Assembly: GCA_033977485.1 (NCBI GenBank)
Contig: CM066984.1
Coordinates: 27,943,501 to 28,007,500 of the forward strand
DNA length: 64,000 bases
Source of the DNA: Hydrangea macrophylla
Lineage: Eukaryota > Streptophyta > Magnoliopsida > Cornales > Hydrangeaceae
Reading direction: 5' to 3'
Both the position numbers and the translations under genes were made by a program. How positions within the stretch are numbered: position 1 is the first letter of the stretch; each line of letters starts with the position of its first letter. The notes beneath the pieces are model-generated. The model was given only the letters and a program-made list of their open reading frames with translations, searched no databases and had not been told where the DNA came from. Below are positions 44,319-56,532 of this stretch, in pieces.

Positions 44319-45828
44319 TGTAGGAAAATCAGGTTTAAAAAGTTATTTTTTAAATGCGCAGTGGAAAGATTAAGTTACACAAACTTATTAGTAGCCCAGA
44401 TCCACAACTCGTTAACTCTATAGATACGTACAATAGAGGGGACAAGAATTATACCTTTGTGTCTTGAACCCAATTCTGAAATCTTCAACCTTCTTGATGG
44501 TGCAGCAGCATCCACTAGGTTGTCTTCACTTTTATGACTCCTATGGATGCTCCCGAAGAGACTAAGGTTGGTGGGAACCCTAATAGAGAGGATAGAGAAG
44601 GTTTGGGAATCCTAAAATAGATTCTACAGCTTTTGGTATATGAAAATGACGAACTTAGATTTCTGGAGGCAGCTGCCCTATTTATAGATTCCCATAATTG
44701 ACCTAACTTTCAATCGATTGAAGTGGCTTCGATCGATCAAAACTTCAATCGATTGAACCACCTTCGATTGATTGGACCTGTCTAGACTTCAGTCGATCGA
44801 AACATCTTCAATTGATCGAACTAGTCTTGACAACATCCTCAAGTGCCTTTTCAAGCATGCTAGCGAAGCTAAGAGTGGGACCTCCTAGGTCCTTTATTGT
44901 TGGCTCAGACCAGTTGTTAATTCCCATGATCAAACTCTTTGATCAGCAAACTAACTAAATGACCAATTAAACGTTTACTCTATTATAAAATGATAACTGA
45001 ACTCCAACGTAAAAGAACATATCCAAAGCAATAACTAGACTAGCATGGTGTACTAATGTCCCTCTACCTTCAGCATTCATAATCATATCCAGGTAGTCGG
45101 ATAACTATTACTGTCAACCTAAATGATGATTACATCTTCCATTCCTTGAGTCTCATTCACCTCTCATGATTACCAAACATCTTGATAACTACTTATCATC
45201 AAGACTACAGTTCTCAGTAATCAACTTGGTGACATTCTCAATGGAATGCTTACTCTATATTAGGGGGTAGATTCTATCTTGACAATATATGTTCACAATC
45301 CTATGAACATGACATACCCAAGATAGCCAAGTATTGATCTTTTATAGACCTCACTGATTGGTAAGTTAAAGCAGCCATATCCATAGTCTGTGTCCATAAT
45401 CGTCTCAAGATTAAGAACATGTATCTTATATAAGTTATGAGTTCCAATCGATTGTTGATAGTCCTAAGTGTCAATAGGAAAGCTCAAGTCTGTTAATGCA
45501 CTAAAAGCACCAACGTATTAACTAAGCGTTACACTCTAGTGATTGAGATTCATCACTCCATGCAATGGTAGTTAATCATGCAATAGTGTAGACCTGATGA
45601 GATATCCAATCTCATCATCCACTATGATAAATTCTAAGTGTCAAAGAATAGTAAATCGTATCTCACTTGTATGTATCTCATACACACACGAATTACTTAC
45701 TATGATACTTACGGATTAACAATCATCTCATGAAAGAACATACACAATGACATGTAAAGTTAATATCCATATATTAAAATGCCAATATCTTATACAATAG
45801 GTAATGGTTTGAGGGCACAAACCCAACA
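44319..45828 (-). mobile_element. Copia-4 5' LTR, 1510 bp
   Basis: Minus strand TGTTGGGTTTGTGCCCTC (45828) to CCTACA (44319). Promoter module: palindromes 44712-44823 and ctataaatagggc (44688-44677). It is the same family as the other three copies. Confidence 0.85.
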
Positions 45829-46718
45829 AGAATAGCACTAAACTCCTCAAACAAGGGACAGATCACCTGATGACCGAAGCAGAAGACATGGAATGAGGGG
45901 TCCCAACACTGGATAGTAGCTCAAAGTAAACTTTCATCTAAAGCCATCTATCGAAAAGAGAAAAGGTCGCTCAGCATAAACACTCGAAGTTGAGCCTTTC
46001 AATGCTTGAGAGGTTATCCATCCAAGGGAAGAGGATTTGAGAGCTAATGGGAGCCATTTGAGAAAGAAGTCAAAGAGGGAGAATAGTGTTTTGCGGAGTT
46101 TTGGAGAAAATAGTATAAAGGGATAAATAGATTCTGTCCAGACCACCGAATGGCACTCAAGGAACCTAGAGTACCGCGCAGTAGTCAGCAATTGCCGTGT
46201 GGCAGTCACTAACTACCGCTTTGGCACTCACCGAGTGCCGCGCACACAAAACCAAGTGTCGCAAGGAGCCAAATTTTTGACAAAACTTGTTTGAAATATT
46301 TATAACCCCAACCTGCAAGGAAAAACCAAGATATACAATAAAACGTGCACATCATTCGCATCGATTGCATCACAGATAAAAGCAAGAAAGTATTATCCAT
46401 AATAAAATAAAAAAACCAAGCCATGGTCACATGCATATAAGGTACGACATTCACGAAAATAAAATAAAGACCAACCCATAGTCACATCAAAAGCATGCAA
46501 AGAAATAAAAGGTGTTGATCATAGTAAGGTAGGTGTGTGCCTATCCTATCCAAAATGATAATCCTGGCTACCCAAAGCCGTCATCAAAATAATGTGTTTA
46601 TACAGTCATCCAAATGTATGAATCCTTTCCAAATGCTCAGAAATAGAAAAATAAGAGAAATATAGGGTCAACCCCGACCTCGAGCTCGAGTCTGGCAAGT
46701 GATGCATCAGAGAGGCTC
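45829..46718. other. unassigned Tat-like non-coding region
   Basis: No gene seen. A minus-strand promoter-like arrangement is present: palindromes TGCCGTGTGGCA (46193-46204) and GGCACT/AGTGCC (46223-46239), followed on the minus strand by ctatttatccc (46130-46120). This resembles the LTR B promoter, suggesting LTR or internal sequence of a Tat-like element. The rest (46250-46718) is A-rich. Confidence 0.4.
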
Positions 46719-48533
46719 CTACTGCGACTCCATATTACTCCCAGCACCACAACCTCTACCTCCGCCTCGCCCAGCACCTCCATAAGCTTCACTTGGGCCC
46801 GCTCCAAGCTATAGCTCTAACTCTCTCACGCGCAGGGTCAGGGCCTTGATCTCCTTATCCTAAGCAAAGAAAGAGAATGAATATAGATTTGGTTAAAGCA
46901 AAAAATGAAAAATTAAATGAAATATTGAATGGGTGAAATGGAAATAATAATAAGAATTTAGCTTAGCTCTCAGCTGAGTCTCAGCAGCTACCCGAGCCAT
47001 CAAAGCCTGGATTAGAAGCCAGAAATAGGAATTAGAAAGTCAAAAAGAGTGCAAAGAGTCAGAACAGGGTTTGGAAAATTTTCCTCCGCTCCCATCCATG
47101 GACCCAATGCCTTACGCTATAGGCATAAAGCAGGCCCTCCTCAGCATAGTCCCTATGGACATGATCATACTGGAGTGGGATAGTAGGAGCACCCTGGTTG
47201 TATCGAGGAAATGTGGTCATGCTCTACTCGCCCTGGTAAACCATTGGGAAGCCCCAATCCCACAGTGGTAAAGCAGGAGGGCGGGTGGTGGCATGAACAG
47301 GCTGCAAGAGAAGAAAAGAGAATTCAATAAAGAGCATAAAAGACAAAAAAAAAAAAAAAAGAGAACGAGAAAGCCATAAATGATACTTGCTCGAGTCACG
47401 TCCATTAATGGGAAGTTTCTCATCAACTTGGCAGCTCGGAAAGTTGCATACCCTTCAAGAGGCTCCAGGTAATCCCGAATGGAAAGACCATTCAGGGCAG
47501 CTATAAAGGCACTACCATGAAGAGTCTCAACGGCTCTCATAGACTAGGAGGATGTGGCACATGGACCACGGGAGCCATTATTGACTGCTTGGTCACTCTT
47601 TCTCCCAGATACCATTCCCGAGCATCTGGACCATCCAACAGTAACCTCATCGAGTGAAAATCAGCTGACCTCCACCTCTCCGGAGTGAGCGTAGCAAGTA
47701 TAGAAACCCAGGGCTGCCAGTTGACATGGGGCTCCCTCAAGGTCGTCAGGAAGTTTCTGAACACAACAAAGTCTTGGGCCCTGGTCTTTCGCCCAACACG
47801 GTCCTTCTGCCATTTTAGTCCCTGGGGCATGATAAAGGCATCCGCCAGTCGTGTCGAGGGTGGCATCATGTGGAGATACTCATAGGACCAAATCTAAAAA
47901 GAAAGAAGAGAGCATGAGATTCAAAAATCAGAAATAGGAAATTAAAAGGAAAAAGAAAAGGAAAAATGGGAACATACCTCCCACGCTCTCCAAAAGCCAC
48001 CCATGGAGGCTAATCTGGTACATCCCTTCCAGAGACCCTAGCAGTGCAACAGCGCCCCGGTCACCCTTGGTGCTCAACAGAGAGAACCCTAATAAATACA
48101 TAATAAACCCCCTGGCCATCTGCTCATCTTTAAAGCCCTCCTGATCCTTGAACGTATCAAGGAACCACTTGGCCGTGACCAAAGGCTCATCCGGGGCCAC
48201 TCCCAATCGCACGGGTACCCGATCCCACTTTGTCACTGTGTCCAGCATTCGTAGACAATCACCCCCGAATGGGATCCCTGTAATCATGCTAAAGTCGAGG
48301 GGAGTCATCGTCATCTCTCCGAACTCAAAGTGGAAGGTGTTGGTAGTATCCCACAATCGCTCCGCAAGAGCATGAATCTATCTGAGATCATTGGAGCTCT
48401 TGGTCAAGAACTTGACAAAATCTCTAAAGCCGATTGCAACAATATAGCCCTTCACAATCTCATTTAGAGATTGATACCACTCGTAGCCATAGGCGAGGCT
48501 ACCGTGACCCTTCAGCGAGTCAGGTTGAAGTTG
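46719..48533 (-). pseudogene. PMD-2: plant mobile domain (aminotransferase-like) gene with introns, decayed
   Basis: Exon A (48533-47978): LQPDSLKGHGSLAYGYEWY ... KSSNDLR-stop-IHALAERL and WDTTNTFHFEFGEMTMTPLD, clearly homologous to PMD-1. Intron 47977-47894 (84 bp, gt...ag). Exon B (47893-47387): IWSYEYLHMMPPSTRLADAF ... REPHVNWQPWVS ... DAREWYLGERVTKQSI; a stop lies at about 47550. Intron 47386-47302 (85 bp, gt...ag). Exons C (from 47301), D (near 47005-46965, ALMARVAAETQLRAK) and E (about 46854-46719, DKEIKALTLRVRELEL, then a Gly/Arg-rich tail) finish it. Three internal stops show it is a pseudogene. Exon C and D limits are tentative. Confidence 0.75.
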
Positions 48534-49139
48534 CAATAAGTCATAAGATTTTGATATCAGTAAAACGGAAGGATAAAAGAAAAGAAAAGAAAAATAATAA
48601 TGAATAAATAAAATTTATGATTAGAGAGCTCAAAAGCCTTTAGAACAAAGTGCATGCATTCCAAATGCCATTTGATGATAAGAGAATCAAAAGAGAGTAT
48701 TTCAAAATTGTGTTATCAGGCATTGCATTCATTAGGGGTAGTAAGGAAAAAATTGAAAATCAAGAAATGGGAAAATCGAGGGGAACTAACCTACTGTTCT
48801 TTTAGATCACTACAAATGAATAAAGAAATACCTTGAGGGGATCCGGATCGAAGAGCTATAGAGAAAGTGAGAGAAAATGAAACAATTAAACTGATCTGCA
48901 CCTCGAACGGCAGTCTTTGTTGCCATGTGGCATTAACTGAATGCCGTCGCGGCATTTAGTGAGCATCGTTGCGATAACCATTGACTGCAGCTCGCTTCTG
49001 CACGTGTTGTGAATTTGGCAGCTGAAGGGTCGTTTGGTTTTTCCCCTAAAAATTCAGAAAGATCCCAAGTTTTGAACTCAAACCCTTAAAGTTTACCAGC
49101 CTCTTACACTTTGGTCCCTGGAAAATAAATTTTCAAGTC
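48534..49139 (-). other. upstream region of PMD-2 with palindromes
   Basis: No gene is certain. AATGCCGTCGCGGCATT (48940-48956) and TGCCATGTGGCA (48921-48932) lie upstream (minus) of a TATA-like ctctatagctc (48863-48853). The 17-bp palindrome is the PMD-1/LTR B palindrome with compensating changes in both arms. A first exon may exist between 48540 and 48850 but I cannot define it. Confidence 0.4.
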
Positions 49140-49310
49140 CACATGGCTCCGAATTTTAAAAGATGAATTTGAATTGAGCATGTTTGACTCCTGATTTTGA
49201 ATTTAAATCAAGTATGATTGACTCCGAATTTTTTAGAAAATTAAATTTGAAATTCTTTGAGTCTGACTGACTCCAATTTTAAGAAATTGAACTGATTTGA
49301 GTCTGATTGA
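49140..49310. repeat. degenerate tandem repeat ending at Gyp-3
   Basis: Words gactccgaatttt and ttgaatttgaattgag recur near 49146, 49186, 49224, 49266 and 49300 with irregular spacing of about 35-60 bp. The array stops where integrase homology of Gyp-3 starts. Confidence 0.5.
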
Positions 49311-51030
49311 CTTCGGTCGAGCATAGCAGTGATCGACAAGGTCTTCTGTATAAAGCTTCAATTAGCGTCATTCCTATGCTTGCATGGTAGCTGTTGCTAT
49401 AGATGAACTCTATAAAAGGCAGGTGCGTTTCCCAAGAACTCTCAAAATCTATGATGCAAGCTTGTAACATATCCCCCATCAATTGATTGACACGTTAAGT
49501 TTGTCCATCTATCTGCGAATGAAAGGCTAAACTCATGTTCAGTGTAGTTCCCATAGTTTCTTGAAGACTATTCCAGAATTCTACAGTGAAGCGAGAATCT
49601 CTATCTGACATGATTGAAAATGGTACGCCATGTAGTCATACAACTTGCTGTAGGTACATTCATCTCAATCGTTCCACTGTGTATGTCATACTGTAGTAGG
49701 GGTGTAAGAAAAAACTACAAACCGTAAACCGACCAAATCGAAAATCGACTGGTCAGTTTTCTTAATGTGTGTATAAGCTAAAATCGAGCGCAAAATCGAC
49801 CGAACCCCTAAAAAATCGACCGACCGACCAACCTATTGCCCATTTCCTTGGGTTTCACACTAAGACTAATGAGCTCTAAAATGAGACTTGGGGATTGCTT
49901 CTGCCCTTACTGTGCTTCCAACTACCGCCCACTACATCAGTAAAGTTTAAAAGCAGCAGCTAGCTTTATTGACTCAACCAGAGGTGCGAAGCGAAAGCGA
50001 GTACGTGCCAATTTCTTATTAGCTTGTGTAACTCATGTCACCTAACGAATCAATTAGTTGTACTGATGAGCTAGTTTTCTATATTTTGTGTGTCTACATG
50101 GTTGATTGGCCGGCTTCTCCACTACTTGTATGGATTTCGTCCCCCTGTATGCTGTGTACCGCGTGCTAGCTTCACTCCACTTGAAGAGAGTCTCTTAGTC
50201 ACCAGTGTATTAGAGTTAAGAGAGGGGGCGGGCATATCTTTCTAAAGGACGGGCATTCGTGTACTGATTGCTTGCCTTAGCTTCCTTCTAATGCCCGAAC
50301 TACACTCTCCTAGCTTCTTGCTTCCTAGCATCAGGCCTATGGTCCATCCAAAGGCAGGAGCTTTACGACACTTCGGTTTTTATACACCAAAAAATTGAAA
50401 AAAAACCGATCGACCGACCAATTTAAACCCCTATACTGTACGCAATGAAATGTGCAGTCTTTGTAAGTCGATCCACTATCACCCAAATAGTGTCATGGTT
50501 CTACTGAGACTTCAGCAAGCCTATCATGAAATCCATGGTTATGTGTTCCCACTTCCATTGGGGAATCGATAGCGGCTGTAGAAGTCCGAGTGGTTTCTAA
50601 TGTTCAACCTTTACTTGTTTATAAGTAAGACACTGAGCTACATACTCAGCTACGTCTCACTTCATTCCTTCCCACTAGAAATTTCTCTTTAAATCCTTGT
50701 ACATCTTCATTCCTCCAGGATGATTAGTCATTCGTGACTTGTGCTCTTCATCAATACATCTTTTCGGAGATTATCTTTATCAGGAAGAAAGAGTCTACCT
50801 TTACACCATAAGGCTTAGTCTAAACCAACACTCCAGACTTCTGGTTCCTTCGCTGATATCTTGGTGAACCATAGATTCAAATCCTCTGTTGTCTACTGAG
50901 CCTCTATAATACAGCTAATGAGAGTCGACTATATGACAAGGCATCTAAGATGTTGTCCTTCCATTAACTCCACTGGCTGAAGATCGAACTCCGCTAAAAC
51001 TTCCAATGCTTGCCATTCTCGAATCAATAA
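49311..51030 (-). pseudogene. Gyp-3 integrase (broken, with hAT insertion)
   Basis: The zinc region (about 50870-50620) and core (50540-49311) match Gyp-2 but are full of stops. The last readable part is SSWETHLPFIEFIYSNSYHA followed by SIGMTLIEALYRRPCRS. The core is split by the 737-bp insertion 49697-50433. The tail and 3' LTR are missing. Confidence 0.8.
49697..50433. mobile_element. hAT-like non-autonomous element, 737 bp, 8-bp TSD
   Basis: Ends TAGGGGTGTAA (49697) and TTAAACCCCTA (50433) are inverted repeats with one mismatch. Flanks tactgtag (49689-49696) and tactgtac (50434-50441) give an 8-bp duplication with one difference, and the flanking gypsy integrase frame continues on both sides. 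Subterminal ggtcgg/ccgacc repeats are present. There is no transposase. 8-bp duplications and TAGGGGTG ends fit the hAT superfamily. Confidence 0.8.
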
Positions 51031-52440
51031 GGCAGTGATCACTAAATGAGGTCGACGACTCAAAGTGTAGGCTACCACATTCGCTTTACCCAGATAGTAT
51101 TGCAATGAAAAGTCATAGTCCTTGAATAACTACATCCATCTTCGTTGTCGTATGTTCAACTCCTTCTGAGAGAACAGATACCTCAAACTCTTATGATCGG
51201 AGAAAATTAAATTTTTCTCTATAGAGATAGTGTCTTCAGATCTTCAAGGCAAACAGTATCGCAGCTAGTTCCAGATCATGCATGGGATAGTTCTTCTTAT
51301 GTACCTTCAACTGCCTTGATCCGTACACAATCACATTCCCGTCTTGCTTAAGCATACATCCAATTCCTTGGTGCGATGTACCACTAAAAATTACATACCT
51401 TTCTCCACTCCTAGATATCACAAGTACTAGTGTAGAAGTCAATCTTTCCTTTAATTCATGGAATGCATCTTCATGCTTATCTGTCCACTCATACTTCACT
51501 TCTTTCCTCGTCAAGTTCGTCAAACGTCCTGCAATCTTGGAAAAATCTTCGACAAATCTCTAATAATATCCAGCCAACCCAATAAAACTTCTAACTTATG
51601 TCACGTTGGTCGGTCTATTCCAGCTCAAGACTGCATCAATCTTTGATGAGTCCACAGAGACACCGTCTTGAGAAATCACATGTCTGAGAAATTTGATTTC
51701 CTGTAGCCAAAACTCATACTTGCTAAACTTAGCATACAGATTGCTATTATCTCGAAGCATCTGCAAAGCAATCTGTAAGTGCTCTTTGTGGTATGCTTCT
51801 ATCTTTGAGTAGATTAGGATGTCGTCAATGAATACTATAATGAATTGATCCAGACAGGGTCTAAATGCTCTATTCATTAAGTCTATGAATACTGATGGAG
51901 AATTTTTCAATTCAAAAGGCATAACAAGAAACTCATAATGCCCGTATCTCGTCCTAAACATAGTCTTCCACACATCCTTCTAGTCGAACTAGTAACTGAT
52001 GATATCCTGAACATTGATCGATCTTCGAAAAAATCCTTGATCCTTGTAATTGATCGAATAAGTCATCTATTCGAGGAAGTTGATACATATTCTTGATCGT
52101 AACCTTGTTTCATTCTCTGTAGTCGATACAAAGTCAAAGTGCCCATCCTTCTTCTTCACAAACAGTACCGTTGCTCCCCATGGTGATGTACTCGGGCAAA
52201 CAAAGCCTAAATCCTCAAGTTCCTAAATTTGTTTCTTCAGTTCCAACATCTCAGTTGGTGCCACTCTATACAAAGTCTTAGAAATCGACAAGCTTCCAAG
52301 AGCTAATTCCACACAAAAATCTATTTCTTTCTTTAGTGGAAGTCCTTTAATATCCTAAAATACATCTTCAAAATCCTGCATAGTAGGAATTTGATATATA
52401 GAGAGTTTCGTACTCGTACTCCCAATTACAGCCACACAAC
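51031..52440 (-). pseudogene. Gyp-3 reverse transcriptase and RNase H (broken)
   Basis: [22 protein letters not shown], then the catalytic [11 protein letters not shown] (the usual YVDD is FIDD), ending [13 protein letters not shown] (51973-51596). RNase [21 protein letters not shown] and [27 protein letters not shown] (51523-51236). Upstream RT (51980-52440) is broken by stops. It follows the protease directly. Confidence 0.85.
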
Positions 52441-52740
52441 TTGTAAGAAACATATCACTCATTGGCTAACATTGAAATTTGATCGTAGGTTGACCTGGTA
52501 TTGGAATCACGATAGTCCTGGTAGGGCAATCCAAGTTGGCATTATACTTGCTAAGCCAATCCATCCCTAGGATAATGTCAAACTCTGACATTGACAGAAC
52601 TACCAAATCTATTGGAAGGTTCCTATCTCCCAAGGTTAGTGGACAATCTTTGCACACTTCACTTAACTTGACAGTTACTCCCAAAGGTGACACAGCATTA
52701 AGTGCCGATTCAAGTGCTTAGGGATCTAAACCCAATTAAC
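52441..52740 (-). pseudogene. Gyp-3 aspartic protease, C-terminal part
   Basis: Reads VKLSEVCKDCPLTLGDRNLP, IDLVVLSMSEFDIILGMDWL and SKYNANLDCPTRTI, the C-terminal half of a gypsy (RVP_2-type) protease. The catalytic Asp motif region near 52780 is broken (only FDTRA-like remains). Confidence 0.8.
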
Positions 52741-54030
52741 GCACAATCTTACAGCAATAAATGAACGCACAGCTCTAGTATCGAATAAAGCTTTAACTTG
52801 ACTATGAAAGAATACAAGCGTACCTTCCAGGTTCTGCTACTCCTTAACGTTAAAGCATGTTCCGTCAGGAACAATAGCATTTACTCGTGTTTGATCTAGG
52901 GTTCTTTGTATTCCCTGAACTGGGGCCCCGTAGTACCTTTCCCTTGGTGCACGACAATCCTTGCTCAAGTGCCCTGGCTTGTTGTACTTCTAGCAGATAG
53001 CATCCGTCCGTTGGTAAACCCTGGGGGCTGTACAGAACTTGACAATGTGCCTTGGCTTTCTGCAATTAAAACATCCTCGCTCTCCTGATAGTTGTACAAT
53101 AAGCAGCGCCTGCGGTAGTGGTCCTCGTTGTTGATATTGCGGTTGCTAAGGTCGATGATAACCAATCTGTGGTTTCCAAGTTCCTTCCCAAGTTTTCTTG
53201 TTCCCCTGGAAGTTACCTTAGGCTCTGTAACCTTGGGTATTCCTTGGCGGTGAGTTCTGTAAATTCCTCAGTTGAAAGCTCCTTAATGGCTGGGATCGAT
53301 TCATCTGTTGTCGTTGTACCAGATATGCATCCTTTTCCAGACTTACCATAAGTCTCACTAGTCCCTCAAAACTTTGGTTGAGATGGCCAATTATCATGTG
53401 GCGAAGATGGGGGTTCAGCCCTTGATGAAATCTCTACACCTTCTTCTGCAGGGTGTTGATCATGTGTTGAGCGAATCTTGACATTGCTCGAACTGAGTAG
53501 TATACTCCCTTACGATTCAGTTTTCTTGAACCAAACTGAGAAAATTCGTCTCCTACTGGCCCTTTTCGTCTTCCAGAAAGTACTTCTCCATAAATCTACC
53601 CTTGAACATCTTCCAAGGCATCACCCCTTGCAGTGTTTACTCCAACAGTGGGTTTTTCAACCTCCCACTAGTCTGCAGTGGCATAAGTCAACTGGAACAT
53701 AGCAAGATGACGCTTGTCCTGCTCATTACACTCTAGAGCTTCAAAGATAAGCTCCTTCTCTCGTAGCCATTGCTCGGCTTTCCACAGCTCTATTAATCCA
53801 TCGAACTTCTCTAGACGTAACCCACAGAAACAATCGAGCAACTTATCACCAGTTTGTCTTGGTAGAGATGGTACAATAGGACACTATGCAGGTTATTGAT
53901 GGGTCGCATGATTGTAAGTATCTCCGACATGCTTTATTCTTTGCATGAATGCTTCAAAGACACCTGACGGATTCATACCCTCTGGGATGGGTGCTCCTAG
54001 TCGTGGCGAATTCCTTTTCACTCCGACCAT
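52741..54030 (-). pseudogene. Gyp-3 gag (broken)
   Basis: Start MVGVKRNSPRLGAPIPEGMN (54030) is followed by a stop at about 53895. Two zinc knuckles can be traced near 53060-52960: CFNCRKPRHIVKFC, with the usual Gly before His changed to Arg, and a second whose first cysteines are lost (stop and Tyr) before KPGHLSKDC. The central retrotransposon-gag domain is present but frameshifted. It lies 50 bp after the LTR. Confidence 0.8.
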
Positions 54031-54839
54031 TGTGATCTAGTGATGTGTACCTATAAAAGACCTATCGATTAGCTAAAAGTGTCATGCCCCAGTGCATCAA
54101 TAATTAAGGGAAGTAAACTTCCTTACCAAACCCGTAGGCTCATAACAGGTTACAGATCGCTTGGTTGTCCAAATACCAATTAAAATAGAATATCAGAGTA
54201 ATAATAAAAATGGAAATGTTCTAAGTTTAGCAGAAGGGAAAATAGAATCTTGCAAATCTCCCTTATACATACTTATATATTACAAACATTCAAATCCTAA
54301 ATACATAAGTCTGGGGCCTAATGGCCAACAACAACAACAAGATTAAAGACAGATAATAAAAGTTCCCAACGAAATTGGACGGCTTCAACAACATGAACTC
54401 TTTAGCTAGCAAAGCCCCAACCTTCTTCATCCATGATCTCATCTCCATGGTACACATCCAGCAGAACAGCATCTCCAACACCTGAAACTACAATAGCAGG
54501 ACACGGATGCCTATGGCCACACACCCATCAGCTGAAAGCTGAGTGTAAATACTATAAACCACACACAATATGAACATATATACCATTTACGTTATCACTT
54601 AGAAGTTATCATGATGTTACTCAAGTTCTCGCCCAAAACCCAACGTTCTTCCCGACTATGCAGTCCCATCAATGCAACACAACACACAAGAATCTACTAT
54701 GCCAACAACTCAAAACTTGATAGCTCTAGCTCCTGTCAACGCACGACCACAACACTGGTAGTACTAGCTTTTGCCTAACCATGCAACCACAACAACATGG
54801 AACAGACGGTACTAGCTTCCATATATACAACACACGACA

Positions 54840-55075
54840 ACATGCCCAATTTGACCTTCTCACAGCCACACATGACCCTCTAATATGTTATACGGCCACA
54901 CATGGCCTTCTAATCAATCATTTAGCCCACAATTGGCCCTAACTCAATCGCATTCTTCCACATGGCCACATATGACCCTCAAATGCGAAAATATACTGCC
55001 ACACATGGTCCTCTAATTACTCGCTTAGCACACAATTGGCCCTAACTCAATCGCCTAGCCCAATTCTGCCCTAAC
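54840..55075. repeat. short repeats in Gyp-3 LTR
   Basis: Words gccacacatgacc, ggccctaactcaatcgc and ctcttcta recur about five times with spacings of 30-65 bp, forming an imperfect tandem region. Confidence 0.6.
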
Positions 55076-56239
55076 TCAACAACACACGAACACAACACGA
55101 ACCAATCTTCTGATTTCTCATAATACAACTGACAACAACGCTGTTAACATAACCATATGCAACCATACTCGGAACGGTCAACGAGATCATGTAATACAAC
55201 CATGTCTCACACGTCCATCAACATACTCCTTCATTTAAGTACATTATTCGCGTATTATTCTTCATTATAGTATTAATATCGACCCGACGTGTTACTATTA
55301 ACGTTATCAAACTGATCATAATGATAATCCAACATCATAAGGAATTAGCATATTAAGAGAATCAATATATGAAGAATGAATTAATCATTTTCTTAAACAT
55401 AGTACTACTAAACAAGCATATAGTATAGCTACAGAATTGATAAACTTGATCAACTATAACATATACAACTCCAGGTTCAGTTCACAAAATTCACAGTACA
55501 AGCCATAGCATAGACCATATTAACTTCGACATGCAAACAAATAAGGAAATCAAAATAATGCGAAGCTTGAGCATTCGCACCACGTACTCGAGCGCTCCAG
55601 GCTCGAGCGCTCGCACTTGCTCGAGTGCTCACACTTAGCAGATTTCCTGCAGACTTTATTCTATAACATAACTTCGATTTTAATTCACAAAACATTGCAA
55701 GACTTCCTCAAAACACACATGCAACATATTTTACTAATTATAAATGTATATATACACATTATACGTGAGTTGCACCACTGACAAAGTGATCAAAACTAAA
55801 TGGATCATGAGATTTATGTAAACATAAGGAATGGATGAAGATTATGATGATCTAGAGATAGATTTTGCTAAATCAAACACATGCAACCAAATTTACAAAT
55901 TATTATGTATATACAAACACTGTGGGTAAGTTGTAATACTCACAAAGATGATCAAGATCAAATAGATGATAGCTTATGTTGAGAATGAAGATGAAGATGA
56001 TGAACTTGAGCTTAAGATTACAAAACTTGGGGAAAACTTCAAGATTTTAGAAATACAACTTAAATGAACCTGAGAGAGCTTCAATAATGCAGCAAAGATG
56101 ATGTCCACATACTTATACAAGCTTGAATCATGAATTGATGAACATGCAAAGCATGAGAGTATGTGTATATGGATGAACTCTCAAGACTCCTTCTCTGATA
56201 ACCTCTGTTTTGTAAATGAAAATTGTAGAAAATGATATG

Positions 56240-56357
56240 CTATTTATAGAATTTGAGAGCCTTGGGGTAAAAAGGTCATTTCACACATTTGTAGACTAAA
56301 GCGCTCACTCCCCTTGAGCATTCGCACTTCGAGCGCTCGGCCTCTTGAGTGCTCGGG
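56240..56357 (-). promoter_or_regulatory. Gyp-3 LTR promoter: GAGCGCTC cluster plus TATA
   Basis: Variants gagcgctc, cttgagca and cttgagtgctcgg fill 56299-56357. On the minus strand they end about 50 bp before tctataaatag (56250-56240). The second patch at 55566-55635 includes ctcgagcgctcgc. Confidence 0.6.
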
Positions 56358-56532
56358 TATATTAAATCAAAGAAGCTTTGTTTTGTTTTGAAATAATGAT
56401 CATGTTATGTTATGCATGAACATACTTATGAAATGTCAAGCACTCTCAAAATATCATTAACATATATAGAAAATATTAGTAACAAATGTCCAAAAATTAC
56501 ATTACAGATAATATAAAAATACGGGTGTTACA

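Larger units (their letters stand above)
41996..45828 (-). mobile_element. Copia-4: Ty1/copia element, gag to 5' LTR
   Basis: Minus strand: 5' LTR (45828-44319), primer site (44316-44305), leader, gag (42641-41996). It stops within gag, before the zinc knuckle, at a junction with Tat-4. The rest of the element is missing. Flank 45829 belongs to the PMD-2 region; the predicted duplication would be agaat. Confidence 0.8.
54080..56532 (-). mobile_element. Gyp-3 LTR, 2453 bp
   Basis: Minus strand TGTAACACCCGTATTTT (56532) to GGGGCATGACA (54080). Promoter: CTCGAG/GAGCGCTC palindromes (56357-56299) and tctataaatag (56250-56240). A second palindrome patch is at 55635-55566. About 54700-55060 holds repeats of ggccacacatgacc-like words. 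There is no reading frame. Confidence 0.75.

Noticed and set aside
45934..46454. Two minus-strand frames of 91 and 81 codons
   Set aside because: Hydrophobic translation of A/T-rich non-coding DNA without homology or shared start; probably chance.
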